Below, one piece after another: positions 18,915-29,476 of a stretch of 64,000 nt of DNA. The number at the start of each line of letters is the position of its first letter. Positions within the stretch are counted from its first letter, which is position 1. Both the position numbers and the translations under genes were made by a program. The notes beneath the pieces were generated by a model. The model was not told the origin of the DNA and ran no database searches. It was given only the letters and a program-made list of their open reading frames with translations. This stretch comes from Sporosarcina sp. FSL K6-1522 (GTDB lineage Bacteria; Bacillota; Bacilli; Bacillales_A; Planococcaceae), in the NCBI RefSeq assembly GCF_038622445.1, contig NZ_CP152019.1, forward strand, positions 2,950,501-3,014,500. The letters run 5' to 3'.

Positions 18915-18933
18915 AAAAAATACCTAATCAATC

Positions 18934-18967
18934 AGCTCCTATAGCCTTGACACTATAGGAGCTTTCT
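18934..18967 (+). terminator. Terminator of ilvA
   Basis: 11-bp perfect stem (18934-18944 with 18953-18963) followed by a short T-rich tail. Confidence 0.8.
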
Positions 18968-19178
18968 ATATCTTATTTCCGCCTTCAACATGTTACAATC
19001 TAAATAATTAGATTTATCAACATTCTCATTTCCCTAGCCTATTACTCATTTAATAAGTGAGTCTATTCCCGGCCTCCTCTCACAATTGTATAGTTAGTAA
19101 TCACTTTACTAGAAAACCTAATCGTTATTTGTTATTATTATCATGTAAGATTTAAAACAATCTAAGGAGTGACAGTGA

Positions 19179-20666
19179 ATGACTGAAAATCAAAAACCAA
19201 AACTAACTACTGCAGCAGGTGCACCCGTCGTCGATAACCAAAACTCAATGACAGCCGGTCCAAGAGGTCCAATCTTATTACAAGATGTTTGGCTACTCGA
19301 AAAACTTGCACATTTCGATCGTGAAGTAATTCCTGAGCGTCGCATGCATGCAAAAGGTTCAGCTGCTTACGGTACATTTACTGTAACGCATGACATCTCA
19401 CAATATACGAAAGCAAAAGTATTCTCTGAAATTGGTAAGAAAACAGATATGTTCCTTCGCTTCTCAACGGTTGCTGGCGAACGTGGCGGCGCTGATGCAG
19501 AACGCGACATTCGTGGATTCGCTGCGCGTTTCTACACAGAAGAAGGAAACTGGGATCTTGTTGGTAACAACACACCTGTATTCTTCTTTAGAGACCCGAT
19601 GCAATTCCCTGACTTAAACCATGCTGTTAAACGGGATCCACGCACAAATATGCGTAGCGCTAATAATAACTGGGATTTCTGGACATCATTACCTGAAGCG
19701 CTTCACCAAGTCACAATCGTTATGAGTGATCGTGGTCTTCCAAGTTCATATCGTACAATGCACGGTTTCGGAAGCCATACATTCAGTATGATTAACGCTC
19801 AAAACGAACGCGTTTGGGTGAAATTCCACATGCGTTCACAACAAGGTATCGAAAACCTAACAGATCAGGAAGCTGAAGTCGTTGTCGGGAAAGATCGCGA
19901 AAGCCATCAGCGTGACCTTTATGACAACATCGAAAACGGTAACTTCCCGAAATGGAAAATGTACATTCAAGTAATGACAGAAGAACAAGCTGCAAACATG
20001 CCTTACAACCCATTTGACTTAACAAAAGTTTGGTATAAAAAAGACTTCCCACTTATCGAAGTAGGGGAATTCGAATTAAACCGTAACCCAGACAACTATT
20101 TCGCAGAAGTAGAGCAAGCTGCTTTCACACCGGCAAACGTTGTGCCAGGTATCAGTTTCTCACCAGACAAAATGTTGCAAGGCCGCCTCTTCTCATACGG
20201 TGATGCACAACGTTACCGTCTAGGTGTCAACCATCACCAAATTCCGGTCAATCAACCGAAATGTCCATTCCACAGCTATCACCGCGATGGTGCGATGCGT
20301 GTTGATGGCAACCATGGCAGTAGAATGCATTATGAGCCAAACAGCTATGGTGAATGGCAAGAACAACCAAACTACAAAGATCCAGCACTCGATCTATTTG
20401 GTGCGGCAGATCAGTGGAACTTCCGTGAGGATGATGACAATTACTTCGAGCAACCAGGTAAATTGTTCAACTTGATGAGCCCAGAACAACAGCAAGTGTT
20501 GTTTGAAAACACTGGACGCAATATGCAAGGCGTTGACAAACATATCCAACTTCGTCACATTGCACACTGCTACAAAGCGGATCCAGCTTACGGACAAGGC
20601 GTAGCTAATGCGCTTGGTATCGCTTGGAGCGAAGTAGAAGCAGCTGCGACATTTGAAGCAAAATAA
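19179..20666 (+). CDS. katA: Catalase (monofunctional, haem)
   Basis: Small-subunit clade haem catalase splitting hydrogen peroxide. Active-site His57 in [13 protein letters not shown], the distal Asn in [11 protein letters not shown] and the proximal haem-ligand Tyr in [14 protein letters not shown]; 495 aa is the usual length. ATG 19179 follows AAGGAGTG. A 15-mer at 19132-19146 (TTATTATTATCATGT) matches 10 of 14 defined positions of the PerR box, so peroxide induction is possible but not proven. The gene is intact and has its terminator; the Tn7-like element begins 164 bp after the stop. Confidence 0.96.
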   Translation: MTENQKPKLTTAAGAPVVDNQNSMTAGPRGPILLQDVWLLEKLAHFDREVIPERRMHAKGSAAYGTFTVTHDISQYTKAKVFSEIGKKTDMFLRFSTVAGERGGADAERDIRGFAARFYTEEGNWDLVGNNTPVFFFRDPMQFPDLNHAVKRDPRTNMRSANNNWDFWTSLPEALHQVTIVMSDRGLPSSYRTMHGFGSHTFSMINAQNERVWVKFHMRSQQGIENLTDQEAEVVVGKDRESHQRDLYDNIENGNFPKWKMYIQVMTEEQAANMPYNPFDLTKVWYKKDFPLIEVGEFELNRNPDNYFAEVEQAAFTPANVVPGISFSPDKMLQGRLFSYGDAQRYRLGVNHHQIPVNQPKCPFHSYHRDGAMRVDGNHGSRMHYEPNSYGEWQEQPNYKDPALDLFGAADQWNFREDDDNYFEQPGKLFNLMSPEQQQVLFENTGRNMQGVDKHIQLRHIAHCYKADPAYGQGVANALGIAWSEVEAAATFEAK

Positions 20667-20680
20667 TTATTACCCTACTA

Positions 20681-20712
20681 AAGGAATAGCCGTATCTGGC
20701 TGTTCCTTTTTT
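20681..20712 (+). terminator. Terminator of katA
   Basis: 11-bp stem with one G-T pair (20681-20691 with 20698-20708) and six Ts. Confidence 0.9.
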
Positions 20713-20825
20713 GATTTACTGTAAAATATTAGAATATCTATGAACCCTAGCTAAAAATAGACGCTTCGCATCCCTTGTCACCAAATTAAGGAAAAAATAT
20801 ATCATCTCTCTTCAGAAACATTATT

Positions 20826-20830
20826 ACCGT
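20826..20830. repeat. Target-site duplication, left copy (ACCGT)
   Basis: ACCGT directly abuts the left terminal TGTTCA of the Tn7-like element; an identical ACCGT follows the right terminus. Five base pairs is the Tn7-family duplication size. Confidence 0.9.
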
Positions 20831-20968
20831 TGTTCAGTTACATTAAAGTTGGTAACCCGAAAACCCTATAAAATCAACGGAATTTCTTAATTTTGAAAAA
20901 GTTGAATTTACATTAAAGTTGGTAACCCATATGTTCACTTCAAGCTGATTTACATTAAAGTTGGTAAC
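20831..20968. repeat. Left transposon end: three spaced TnsB-like boxes
   Basis: ACATTAAAGTTGGTAAC occurs at 20840-20856, 20910-20926 and 20952-20968, all in the same orientation, spaced 70 and 42 bp. A degraded fourth copy starts near 20982. Three separated sites resemble the Tn7 left end. Confidence 0.92.
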
Positions 20969-21084
20969 CGATGATTAAAGTACATTGAAGTGATTTTATT
21001 GGATTTTTAAAAAATGGTACTATACTCAATCCCTATTTTCACAATTTCCCACACTTTTAGTATCCCGTTACCGCTTGTTAGTTC

Positions 21085-22797
21085 TTAGATATTTAGGTCA
21101 GCTCTACGGATTCGATATTGCTCCGTTGTTTCAACAACATTTTCCAGTGTTCTTTTAGTTTTTGGTAGTTTTTGTAGACTTTTTTGTATTAAAGATAAAG
21201 CCCCTATTTTCCTACCAATTTCCGTCTTAGTTATCCTTACATGTTTTATTGATTTCAATTGATTCGCAATTTCCTTTACCTGCTTTGCCATTTCCTCATC
21301 TCTTTGAACCCAATCAATACGATTATTATTAGGCTTAGATCTGCTATACTTTGGCCTATTCTGCATTAACCAATCCTTATCATGTTTATAAAGCCATTTG
21401 TAAACTGCTGTTCTTTGTGACGAGGGCTTTTCATCTTTAAAAGACAACCATTCAGTTCTCTTTATTTTCATATGATTTAACTTTTCATGTGTTTTATTAC
21501 TATTGTATTTATTCGTCTCTGAAAAAAACTCAGCCTTTCGTTTAACGGTTTGCGGAGCCACCCCCAACTGTCTTGCTTTCTCTCTTAAAGAAAGTTTTTC
21601 GTCTGCCCACAATTCGTAAAGTTTAGTTTTCCAAACACCACCAAACTTTTTTATTCGACCAATTTTCATTTGATCTATTTCAGAAATATCAGGCCCCCTA
21701 CGTGCATAAACAAATCCACAGTTACAGGTAAAAGTTCCAACTGGTTTCCCGGTATCAGAGCACCTTGCTGTAGCACATGATAATATTATTTTTTCTCCAA
21801 AATGACTTGCTGCTTTATTTAAACACGGCCAAGGACCACTACCAAATGGATTGGTAACCGTGATATTAAAATCACCTTTTTTTATTGTAGAAACTACATT
21901 CATGCCAAAAAAAGCGTGTAATAAAATATGGCGAAGCGGGTGAATCGCTTCGCCTGAACCTCGTAGCACCTTATGGATCCAAGTATACTGTTTAACACCC
22001 TCCACTTTACTTCCCATCGATTCTAATAAATCTTGACTATAATAATTGTTGAAAATAGGAATAAGTTTACTGAATTTAACTCTTCCTTTAGCTGATAGCA
22101 TATTTAATTTTTGTAACTCGTTTAAATAGCTATATCTGATATCATCTATTGACACAGTCCCTTCAAATTTGAAATTTAATAAATAATATGAGTTCTGTGC
22201 AATAAACAAACTTAACTGATTTTCTACAAATACTCCATCAGTGCTTAGATTTAATGTGATAGAGTCTAAAGCAACAAATTCATGCTTATTGCTTCTTTGC
22301 GCATAAAGTACATCGGATTCACTGAGCTGAATCTGATGCTTATAACAAACTGTAACCCCAGGAAGTTGATGCGAACGATGCCAATATGCTAGGCCATATT
22401 GATTCCGATTATCCCTTACACAAAATGTACAGTACCTTAAATTTCGTGGCGGCTTCACTCCATTCGCTATTAAACCCACTAACATATGAATCGAGCTTCC
22501 ATAATTAAAGTACATTTCATATAGAATTTTTTCTAAACGATCTCTAGATATAAAATGACTATAATAAGGCAATAGAGTGTGTTCTTGAAGCAATTTCTCT
22601 TTGCTGATATTTCCCCCTGGAATACGCTTGCTTAGTATATCTAGGCGGCATGGTAGATCAGTTGCGGAACAAACAGTATTACACCCAAATAAATCTCTAT
22701 TGGTTTTTTTTATACTCTCGTTACCTGAATAAGTGTGGTATCTAGCTAATGCACTATACAATAATTCATCCGGATAAAGAGGGGGGAAAAAATGCAT
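21085..22797 (-). CDS. tniQ: TniQ/TnsD target-selection protein 2
   Basis: 570-aa member of the TniQ superfamily. The N-terminal TniQ domain (FPPLYPDELLYSALARYH) is followed by a zinc-binding region with CTFC, an HRSHQ pair and CYKH (about 125-165), then a second Cys cluster (CATARC..CNC) and a C-terminal region with helix-turn-helix character (LREKARQLGVAPQTVKRK, about 415-432). This long form matches TnsD, the protein that binds an attachment site and recruits TnsC, not the short TniQ of Cascade-guided systems. AAGGAGTG lies 5 bases before ATG 22797; the open frame to 22869 overlaps tniQ1 needlessly. Last gene of the tns operon, closest to the left end. It may select a different target from TniQ1. 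Confidence 0.88.
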   Translation of the reverse strand: MHFFPPLYPDELLYSALARYHTYSGNESIKKTNRDLFGCNTVCSATDLPCRLDILSKRIPGGNISKEKLLQEHTLLPYYSHFISRDRLEKILYEMYFNYGSSIHMLVGLIANGVKPPRNLRYCTFCVRDNRNQYGLAYWHRSHQLPGVTVCYKHQIQLSESDVLYAQRSNKHEFVALDSITLNLSTDGVFVENQLSLFIAQNSYYLLNFKFEGTVSIDDIRYSYLNELQKLNMLSAKGRVKFSKLIPIFNNYYSQDLLESMGSKVEGVKQYTWIHKVLRGSGEAIHPLRHILLHAFFGMNVVSTIKKGDFNITVTNPFGSGPWPCLNKAASHFGEKIILSCATARCSDTGKPVGTFTCNCGFVYARRGPDISEIDQMKIGRIKKFGGVWKTKLYELWADEKLSLREKARQLGVAPQTVKRKAEFFSETNKYNSNKTHEKLNHMKIKRTEWLSFKDEKPSSQRTAVYKWLYKHDKDWLMQNRPKYSRSKPNNNRIDWVQRDEEMAKQVKEIANQLKSIKHVRITKTEIGRKIGALSLIQKSLQKLPKTKRTLENVVETTEQYRIRRADLNI

Positions 22798-22808
22798 TTT
22801 TTCACTCC

Positions 22809-24731
22809 TTATGAATTGTTTATTTGATCGATTTGCCCCTCTACCCATTGTATAACCGAAAGTGAGCACTTTTTATATGATTTGAAATTATTTTGAATTA
22901 ATTTTAACGATAACTTTTTATATCGAGACTTATTAAACCAGTCTACTACATGTGGAAAATTACGAACTAGGTAGTGGTCATCTGTTTCTAAACTATTCTC
23001 CATTAATTGTATTGTCTTCGGTAAGTAGTCACTGTATTGACGTAACCTACCTTCTACATAACTGGGAAGCTCCTTAAGAATTTCTTTTTTTGTAATCTTT
23101 TTTTGAGGGAGGTTCTCCCATATTTTCGGTACCACGGCTGAAACAAGCTGGTACATTTCATCATCCAGGGTTTCTAAATTCAACATTCTAGACATTTTTC
23201 TTCTAGCCGGTAAATGACATTCCATCCAAACTCGATCATGTTTCATTATCCAATCATATCTGTGGATATTGTATCTTCTAATTTGAGGTCTACTAGCACC
23301 CTCTCCTAATATCCTAATCGCTTCAAGAACAGTTTCTTTACATAATTCTAATTTTGTTTTTTGAGTAGTTGCGGCTACCTCGAGTTTCACTTGCAATATT
23401 TCATCATGTGCATTTTTCTGTTCCATTGTCATTAAGTGCCTTTGTAACTCCATCCTATAAGGCTTTAAATATTTTCTAACAATTCTTCTGTTATTTTGAA
23501 GTAGCTCGGCAATCTGATTAATATTAATACCACTCTCAAAATAGATTATTGCTTTATGAGTAAATAATGAGCCCATCGTTTCAATTGAATATCGACTTTC
23601 ATCTTCTACGCTAGGGAAACCTTTTCTATAGTAAGTCATGCCACAATGTTCACACGTAAAATACCCAGTTATCCACTCATGTACTTTACGCTTACATTTA
23701 TTTATCACCTTTTGATTAAAAAAAGGACATATTCGGTTATTGCAAACCCACGGTCCGAGGCCAAATGGTAGTGGAAAGAAATAAGATTCATCTTGTTTTA
23801 AAAAGTTAGTTACACTCCCTGAGAAAAAACGCATTAGTAAAATGTAAAATACAATTTGCTTTCTCATCTGGTCTGGCACGAATAAATTAGTAATCGCATT
23901 GGCTCTTAAAAGTTCATTTATATTTAATCCGAGTTCACCCAAAACTTCCCTGCCATAGAAGTCAATGACATCAGCAATTAGATTTTTCTTATAAATTGTC
24001 CCTCCTTTAAAATGAATGTATCCTCTGTTCCCCAAATTAACCATTAGTTTTTGAAAAATATAATTTAACGATAAATTCTTTGCTTCCATAAGTGTTTGAA
24101 TATCATCTAAGAACTCATACTTAAAAGTATCCAACCACTCCGATTTATTGTCTTCAATGATATCATGACCGTTTGGGCACTTAGGTTCTATTAACATCAA
24201 ATTAGCATTATCGCTTACAAAAGGTACATTACATATTGAACAGCTATGAATAAGTGGGATTTCATGAACTGGACAAACGGTTAAAAAAGAAAATTGATGT
24301 GTTCTATGCAAGTACACTTCTCCGTAAACTTCATAATCATTGAGTAAACAAGAAGAGCAATACCTTATCTCCTCTGCGAGAAATTGTTTTTCCAAATCTT
24401 TAGTAATAGAAGACAATCCTCGACTAGGTTCAGAGAAATAAAATTTATGTGTAAAATCATTGTGCAAATCTCTATTAACAAATGGACGAAAAAAAGGGTA
24501 AAAAGAATGATTATCTATGACATTTAGTATAAAATCTTTTGAGACTCCAAGTTGTGTAGTGATACTCATTAAATTTTCGGGGAATATAATCATTTGAGTA
24601 AATGCTTTTCCTAATAACTCTTTTCTAATCTTCAGATAAGAGACATGCGGAGAACGTAATTGGTATCGAAATAAAATACTTCTAAAATCTTCATCTGGAT
24701 ACATTGATGGAAATGAAATAATTGAGCCCAT
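22809..24731 (-). CDS. tniQ: TniQ/TnsD target-selection protein 1
   Basis: 640-aa TniQ-superfamily protein, longer than Tn7 TnsD. N-terminal TniQ domain (FPSMYPDEDFRSILFRYQ), zinc motifs CSSC, HRTHQ, CPVH and CSIC (about 130-190), a further Cys cluster near 330-380 and a helix-turn-helix-like segment INQIAELLQNNRRIVRKYL (about 401-419). It lies 11 bp after tnsC and 11 bp before tniQ2, so all are co-transcribed. A clear AAGGAGA site precedes ATG 24731. Expected role: bind a specific target and activate TnsC. Its C-terminal half differs from TniQ2, which suggests a separate target. Confidence 0.88.
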   Translation of the reverse strand: MGSIISFPSMYPDEDFRSILFRYQLRSPHVSYLKIRKELLGKAFTQMIIFPENLMSITTQLGVSKDFILNVIDNHSFYPFFRPFVNRDLHNDFTHKFYFSEPSRGLSSITKDLEKQFLAEEIRYCSSCLLNDYEVYGEVYLHRTHQFSFLTVCPVHEIPLIHSCSICNVPFVSDNANLMLIEPKCPNGHDIIEDNKSEWLDTFKYEFLDDIQTLMEAKNLSLNYIFQKLMVNLGNRGYIHFKGGTIYKKNLIADVIDFYGREVLGELGLNINELLRANAITNLFVPDQMRKQIVFYILLMRFFSGSVTNFLKQDESYFFPLPFGLGPWVCNNRICPFFNQKVINKCKRKVHEWITGYFTCEHCGMTYYRKGFPSVEDESRYSIETMGSLFTHKAIIYFESGININQIAELLQNNRRIVRKYLKPYRMELQRHLMTMEQKNAHDEILQVKLEVAATTQKTKLELCKETVLEAIRILGEGASRPQIRRYNIHRYDWIMKHDRVWMECHLPARRKMSRMLNLETLDDEMYQLVSAVVPKIWENLPQKKITKKEILKELPSYVEGRLRQYSDYLPKTIQLMENSLETDDHYLVRNFPHVVDWFNKSRYKKLSLKLIQNNFKSYKKCSLSVIQWVEGQIDQINNS

Positions 24732-24742
24732 ATCAAGTCTCC

Positions 24743-26467
24743 TTACTCACTAATAATAAATTCGTCATACGAACTTACTAATCCAGCATCTCGAAGAGCC
24801 TCATCCGCAGTCTTATTTCCCTTTAATCCTTCAAAAGCAATGAACCTTATATCATCCGAATCAAACTCTTCAGGTCGTTTCTTCCGTTTTTTATTCTCTT
24901 TGTTAACTTGTTCAATACTTTCTACGTTTTTTTGACTTCCTCTATGTTCTAGCACCAATTTTGCTACTTCAGCATACAACTTTTCATTATCTTGAGAACC
25001 ACTGTTTTCTCTTTCAACCGTTATTGCATATTTTTTTGCATCTTCAACTGTACAGCCCATTTTCGAGGCAAAACTGGATAGCTGCTCAATCAATGTTTTT
25101 TTATTTTTTTGCAATATAATTCTTTTATGTTCCTCTGACATTTGACCGTCAATTTGAATACGGTGACGAATATCCATAAGATAACTATTAAATGAGATCC
25201 AATCTGGTTTTAGATCATCGAACTCCTTAGGATCTACTTCGTCTCCATTTCTAATACGTTCAAATATAGGCTGTACTAGCCTCAATGTTTTATTAGCAAC
25301 TTTCTCTATCATATCAACATCTATCTTCTCGGTATCGCTGTAAAGAATTGCATGGGATTGTACATGCATAAAGAGTTTGACTGCGAAATCAGGAATACCA
25401 ATTGTATGATAATACATCGCAGATTTGATTTCCGATGTTATTTCAGTGAAGCTTTTAGTATATTGTAAATCCCACAAACTCTCGATGAACTGTTCCCATT
25501 CCCATTCATCTTTCATTCTGTCTGTAATGTTTTCCCCATAGCTATCTGCTACTCCTCTACGAGTATTTGCTAAACTTGTCTTAAAAATATAAAGCGCTTT
25601 AAAAGTACCAATAATAATAATTGGAATACCAATTGAATTAGTTAGTTCTGTAATGAAATCAATCATTTTCTCGTCTCCACCTGAATGTGCACGGTTTACT
25701 CTTTGAATTTCATCAATTACTAAAATGCCCAAATTTATTAAACCAGCTACTTTTGCCATGCGTTTTGCTAGAGCTTCAATTCTGCCATCTTTTTCAGCTA
25801 AATCTGCATAATATGTTGTTCCTAACAAATCATCAACTGCTGTGTAGAAATTCCGACATAAAGCACCTATAGATTTATTGCTAGGACATTCAATCTTAAG
25901 CCATACTACTTGTTTACAAGTCAATTGCTTATCCATGTAATTAGTATGATGTATTACTTGGGGAATTAGCGATAAAAGTTTATCATATGACCTTGATTTC
26001 CCCATACCACTTAATCCTATTTCAGCACACTGTTGAGCGGTTTGAATATGTCCTAGTATATTTAATCCATTCTCATCAGTGCCATGTTCTAATATCTTGT
26101 CATATCCAACAGAGAGATGCCTATGATACATTGGTGTCATAGGGTTTCTGGATTGGTAACCAATTTTTATCATATTGTATAAACTACGATATTTATTAAA
26201 ATGGGAAGTAAGAGGTAACCAAAAACTAGGTTTTATCTGCTGAATCAATTCAATTCGATCTTCATCATCTAAATCTTCTATATTTCCATTAAATTTTGGA
26301 GTTGAATATAGCTGATCGTATAGAACTTCTCGCGATAATCGCTTAGGAAGCGCCTCTATAAAAGGATTTCCACTATTCTCAGGTACAATTTGTTCGTTAT
26401 ATTCTGCATTTACTTGATAACCTTTTAAATAGATAAATCGATCACTTTTCATTTCCACGGTTTTCAC
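24743..26467 (-). CDS. tnsC: TnsC AAA+ transposition regulator
   Basis: 574-aa ATPase linking target recognition to the transposase. Walker A GLSGMGKSRS (151-160), Walker B ILVIDEIQRV (about 248-257), and a sensor region IGIPIIIIGTFKAL. N- and C-terminal extensions resemble Tn7 TnsC, which contacts TnsD and TnsA/TnsB respectively. The GTG at 26467 follows AAGGAAA and overlaps the tnsB end by 26 bp; an internal ATG at 26452 is the alternative start. Part of the tnsABC-tniQ1-tniQ2 operon. Confidence 0.93.
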   Translation of the reverse strand: MKTVEMKSDRFIYLKGYQVNAEYNEQIVPENSGNPFIEALPKRLSREVLYDQLYSTPKFNGNIEDLDDEDRIELIQQIKPSFWLPLTSHFNKYRSLYNMIKIGYQSRNPMTPMYHRHLSVGYDKILEHGTDENGLNILGHIQTAQQCAEIGLSGMGKSRSYDKLLSLIPQVIHHTNYMDKQLTCKQVVWLKIECPSNKSIGALCRNFYTAVDDLLGTTYYADLAEKDGRIEALAKRMAKVAGLINLGILVIDEIQRVNRAHSGGDEKMIDFITELTNSIGIPIIIIGTFKALYIFKTSLANTRRGVADSYGENITDRMKDEWEWEQFIESLWDLQYTKSFTEITSEIKSAMYYHTIGIPDFAVKLFMHVQSHAILYSDTEKIDVDMIEKVANKTLRLVQPIFERIRNGDEVDPKEFDDLKPDWISFNSYLMDIRHRIQIDGQMSEEHKRIILQKNKKTLIEQLSSFASKMGCTVEDAKKYAITVERENSGSQDNEKLYAEVAKLVLEHRGSQKNVESIEQVNKENKKRKKRPEEFDSDDIRFIAFEGLKGNKTADEALRDAGLVSSYDEFIISE

Positions 26468-28610
26468 GTCTTTCCTTGTTTTTAGACATTAGGAAAAGCT
26501 GCATTTCCGTCATTTTTGTTATTTCAGAAACACCATCTGTATTTTCATTTTCAATTGAGAATTCACCCTCATTACTTACATGATCAATGACTTTCTCTTT
26601 ATCAACTGTGGTCCATGCATCCCCACTAGAGATAGTTCTCTTATCTAAATTGCGTGCGAGACGTTTATTTTCGAATTTCCCCGATTTCTTTTTCCCTCTT
26701 TGTGCAGTTTTCGTTTTCTCAGATTCAGATATAGATAAGCTTTCGGCAACAGCATCTAGGGGTGCTTCTATATTTACCCGCTGTTTTTTCAACTGTTTGA
26801 GCTGCTTGTTCTTATAATTCATCAAAACCTTAACATCATTAAAATGTAAATCCTCATACTCCCTAAATTTAGGTGTTAGAAAGCATTGTTCAAACGTTCC
26901 ATCCTTTAACTTAAGAAATATACTACTGCAATTTCTCGGATCATAATTCACTAGTATATTTTTTTCTCCATAGATGCTCTCCTGTTCAAACCATCCCTCC
27001 TCAAAACCTCTATCAGAGGAAAAACACATTTTTTTAAATGAAATGCCACTTCTAGTGACCAAGCCTTCTCCATTCGGTAGTAAATTTAATCTAATTAGAT
27101 TTCTTGGCATTTCGTGAAGTAGATTCTTTTTTAACCCCCAGTTCCACATCCCTAACGGCGTCAATTCTACTTTTTCTTGGAACATTTCTTTTGTAATTAC
27201 AAATTCATCTGGTAAACCAGATTTGTTGAACTCAAGAACAAATAAGATAGTCAATATAGAAAAGGCCTCAATTGTATGCACAGCATAGTTTTCTGGGTTC
27301 TTATCACCTCTTTCTCGATACTCCTTTCGAACCGCACTTTCTGTCATTGACTCTCGAACCCTTGCATTATATCTGCGAAATTGTTGCTCAACATAAGGCT
27401 TAAAATCTCCACGATAGGAAGGTGTATTTCTTACTCTCACATTAATGCCAACTAAGTTATTAGAGTTTTTACTTTTATGTTCTCCGCGATCACCAGCTAT
27501 AGATTTAGGGAGATGTTGGCATGGCCAATCTTCTTCTGTTATTTCTATCCCGAACCTTGAACAGTATTCAACTTTATTTGTAGATGCATTTTCTAATGCT
27601 ACCATTTCTTCTTCCCAAGATGGAGTGGTACAAATATGGACCCCTACAATCATACGGGACATAACATCTTTGACAAAGTATACGTGTGCTCTTCCTATGA
27701 CCGTTTCTCTATCTAATGACACAAGAATTACATCGGCAGGTGTTGAGTCGATTTCGTAATAAGCACCGGGACCTTGAACGTCTTCTTCTGGTGTTCCTAT
27801 AAAAGCTCTTGCGTTCATTTCTGCTTTTCTCTTGCCGTATTTTGCGCCGTATTTTTGCTTTGAGTTATATTCCTTGTCATACCAATAGCGAAATTGTCTT
27901 TCAGTTGGACATTTTTCGGGTTCAACGATTGGAATCATTTCATTAAATTCTCGATAATAACCCGTTTTATATTTACTTTGTAACAGTTTTTTATATGTTT
28001 CTTTAATAGTTAAACTTTTATCGATATGAAATTTTTTTATTGCCCATCGAAAATTCTCTTTATCCTCTGCACGTATAATATATTCATTACCATCCTCTGA
28101 TTTAGGTCCCGATTTCTTTACATACTCTCTATCAACTACTCCGCAATCTAGATAATTTTTTAATAACCCGTTAATAGATTTTCCATAGAACCAATATTTT
28201 TTTAACCAGTCATGAATAGTTTTTCTAGGTTTCCCTGTAGTATTCATTGCATCTCTAACAAATGCACCTCGAAATTCTGGTAAGTATATTTCTGGTTCTC
28301 TCGTAACCATCGGTTCGATAATGGCCCATTTAAAATCGCGATCTTCTAAGTACGTCCTTGAATACTCTTCATCCGGTGCATGTAACCTCAAGTCGGGTTC
28401 TGAATAATATATTCTCGCAAGCCCAACTTCAATTTGTTCAACCAAATCCTGATATGGGCGGAAATAGGGAAACTGCATCTTCTTTTTGTCTTGAATATTC
28501 ATAAGCACTACTTTACTTTTATCTGCCGAAATCCACAATATTCTTTCAATTAACAATTTCTCGCTAGATACATCATCAAATTCTATTATAGTGTTTTCCA
28601 ATAAAAGCAT
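26442..28610 (-). CDS. tnsB: TnsB DDE transposase
   Basis: 722-aa integrase of the Tn7/Mu type that binds the end boxes, cuts the 3' strands and joins them to target DNA. Catalytic residues are visible at the family spacing: Asp288 in YYEIDSTPAD, Asp374 in IAGDRGEHKS and Glu408 in KPYVEQQFR (D273/D361/E396 in Tn7). The N-terminal part holds DNA-binding helices and the C-terminal 90 residues are charged, matching the TnsC-contact tail. AGGAG lies 10 bases before ATG 28610. Intact. Confidence 0.95.
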   Translation of the reverse strand: MLLLENTIIEFDDVSSEKLLIERILWISADKSKVVLMNIQDKKKMQFPYFRPYQDLVEQIEVGLARIYYSEPDLRLHAPDEEYSRTYLEDRDFKWAIIEPMVTREPEIYLPEFRGAFVRDAMNTTGKPRKTIHDWLKKYWFYGKSINGLLKNYLDCGVVDREYVKKSGPKSEDGNEYIIRAEDKENFRWAIKKFHIDKSLTIKETYKKLLQSKYKTGYYREFNEMIPIVEPEKCPTERQFRYWYDKEYNSKQKYGAKYGKRKAEMNARAFIGTPEEDVQGPGAYYEIDSTPADVILVSLDRETVIGRAHVYFVKDVMSRMIVGVHICTTPSWEEEMVALENASTNKVEYCSRFGIEITEEDWPCQHLPKSIAGDRGEHKSKNSNNLVGINVRVRNTPSYRGDFKPYVEQQFRRYNARVRESMTESAVRKEYRERGDKNPENYAVHTIEAFSILTILFVLEFNKSGLPDEFVITKEMFQEKVELTPLGMWNWGLKKNLLHEMPRNLIRLNLLPNGEGLVTRSGISFKKMCFSSDRGFEEGWFEQESIYGEKNILVNYDPRNCSSIFLKLKDGTFEQCFLTPKFREYEDLHFNDVKVLMNYKNKQLKQLKKQRVNIEAPLDAVAESLSISESEKTKTAQRGKKKSGKFENKRLARNLDKRTISSGDAWTTVDKEKVIDHVSNEGEFSIENENTDGVSEITKMTEMQLFLMSKNKERRENRGNEK

Positions 28611-28639
28611 TCATATTCAACTCCTATGTTTTCATAGAC

Positions 28640-29452
28640 CTAATACGGACTGTTACTTTCCAGAATTAGAGGTCTATTTTCTCTAATAAGTTGATTCATA
28701 TCTGTTTTCCATACTTTGTTTACCAACATGTGCTGCATAATATATAATGACGTTCCTGCCTCCAGTCCTAGTTCCGCATCACTTTTCAAACAATTTTTAC
28801 TTATAGAATCCTTCGGACTATAGGATGAAAGTAAATTAAATAACGGGCCAGCCACTAGATCTACCATTTCTAAGTCAATACCTGGACGCGAACCTAAAAA
28901 TTTAGCATCATACATCCAGTCTATATTTCTAATCATATTTATTGGTTTAGGTTTATCAAAAACCATTGCCCAATTTATTCCGATTTCCTGAAAATATCGT
29001 CTTTCAATCTCAAACAATTCTAATGTTCTTTTCGTCAGTCTTGACACCGGTTTTATCGTCCTTGCAACATCAATAATATCTTCATCCTTATTTACTACAC
29101 TGAGCATAAAATCGGTTGACATAACAACATTCTCACCTTTTAAATGTGGGTGACGAATATTTAATTTACTTGCAATTTCCATAGTCATTTCTATCGGGGT
29201 TAATGGATACTGCTCTCTAATATCGACAATGTTGTCTGACCATTCTTGAACAAGAAGGAACTGATATTCGTGCTTAGATAGTGTGTGATGTATTCTTCCA
29301 GTCTTCCAACCTAATGTCCTTGTTAGCCAGCCTTCAGAAGCTACTTTATTGTCATTTGTTTGTATAAAAGGTACATACTCTCTACCTCTTCCTTGGCCCC
29401 TCCCATCTTTCAAACGATTCAAATGTGACTTACTAATAATGTAATTATTCAT
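28640..29452 (-). CDS. tnsA: TnsA endonuclease
   Basis: 270-aa restriction-like nuclease that cuts the 5' strands so that the element moves by cut-and-paste. Catalytic residues line up with Tn7 TnsA (E63, D114, K132): Glu62 in KHEYQF, Asp114 in MSTDFML and Lys134 in ARTIKPVS. The C-terminal domain should contact TnsC. A perfect GGAGGGG site precedes ATG 29452. First gene of the tns operon; a TnsB-like box lies 50 bp upstream. Confidence 0.94.
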   Translation of the reverse strand: MNNYIISKSHLNRLKDGRGQGRGREYVPFIQTNDNKVASEGWLTRTLGWKTGRIHHTLSKHEYQFLLVQEWSDNIVDIREQYPLTPIEMTMEIASKLNIRHPHLKGENVVMSTDFMLSVVNKDEDIIDVARTIKPVSRLTKRTLELFEIERRYFQEIGINWAMVFDKPKPINMIRNIDWMYDAKFLGSRPGIDLEMVDLVAGPLFNLLSSYSPKDSISKNCLKSDAELGLEAGTSLYIMQHMLVNKVWKTDMNQLIRENRPLILESNSPY

Positions 29453-29476
29453 TTTATCCCCTCCGATATACGAAAA

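Noticed and set aside
19132..19146. PerR box before katA
   Set aside because: Only 10 of 14 defined positions match in a very AT-rich stretch, so it is mentioned in the katA entry but not listed as a site.
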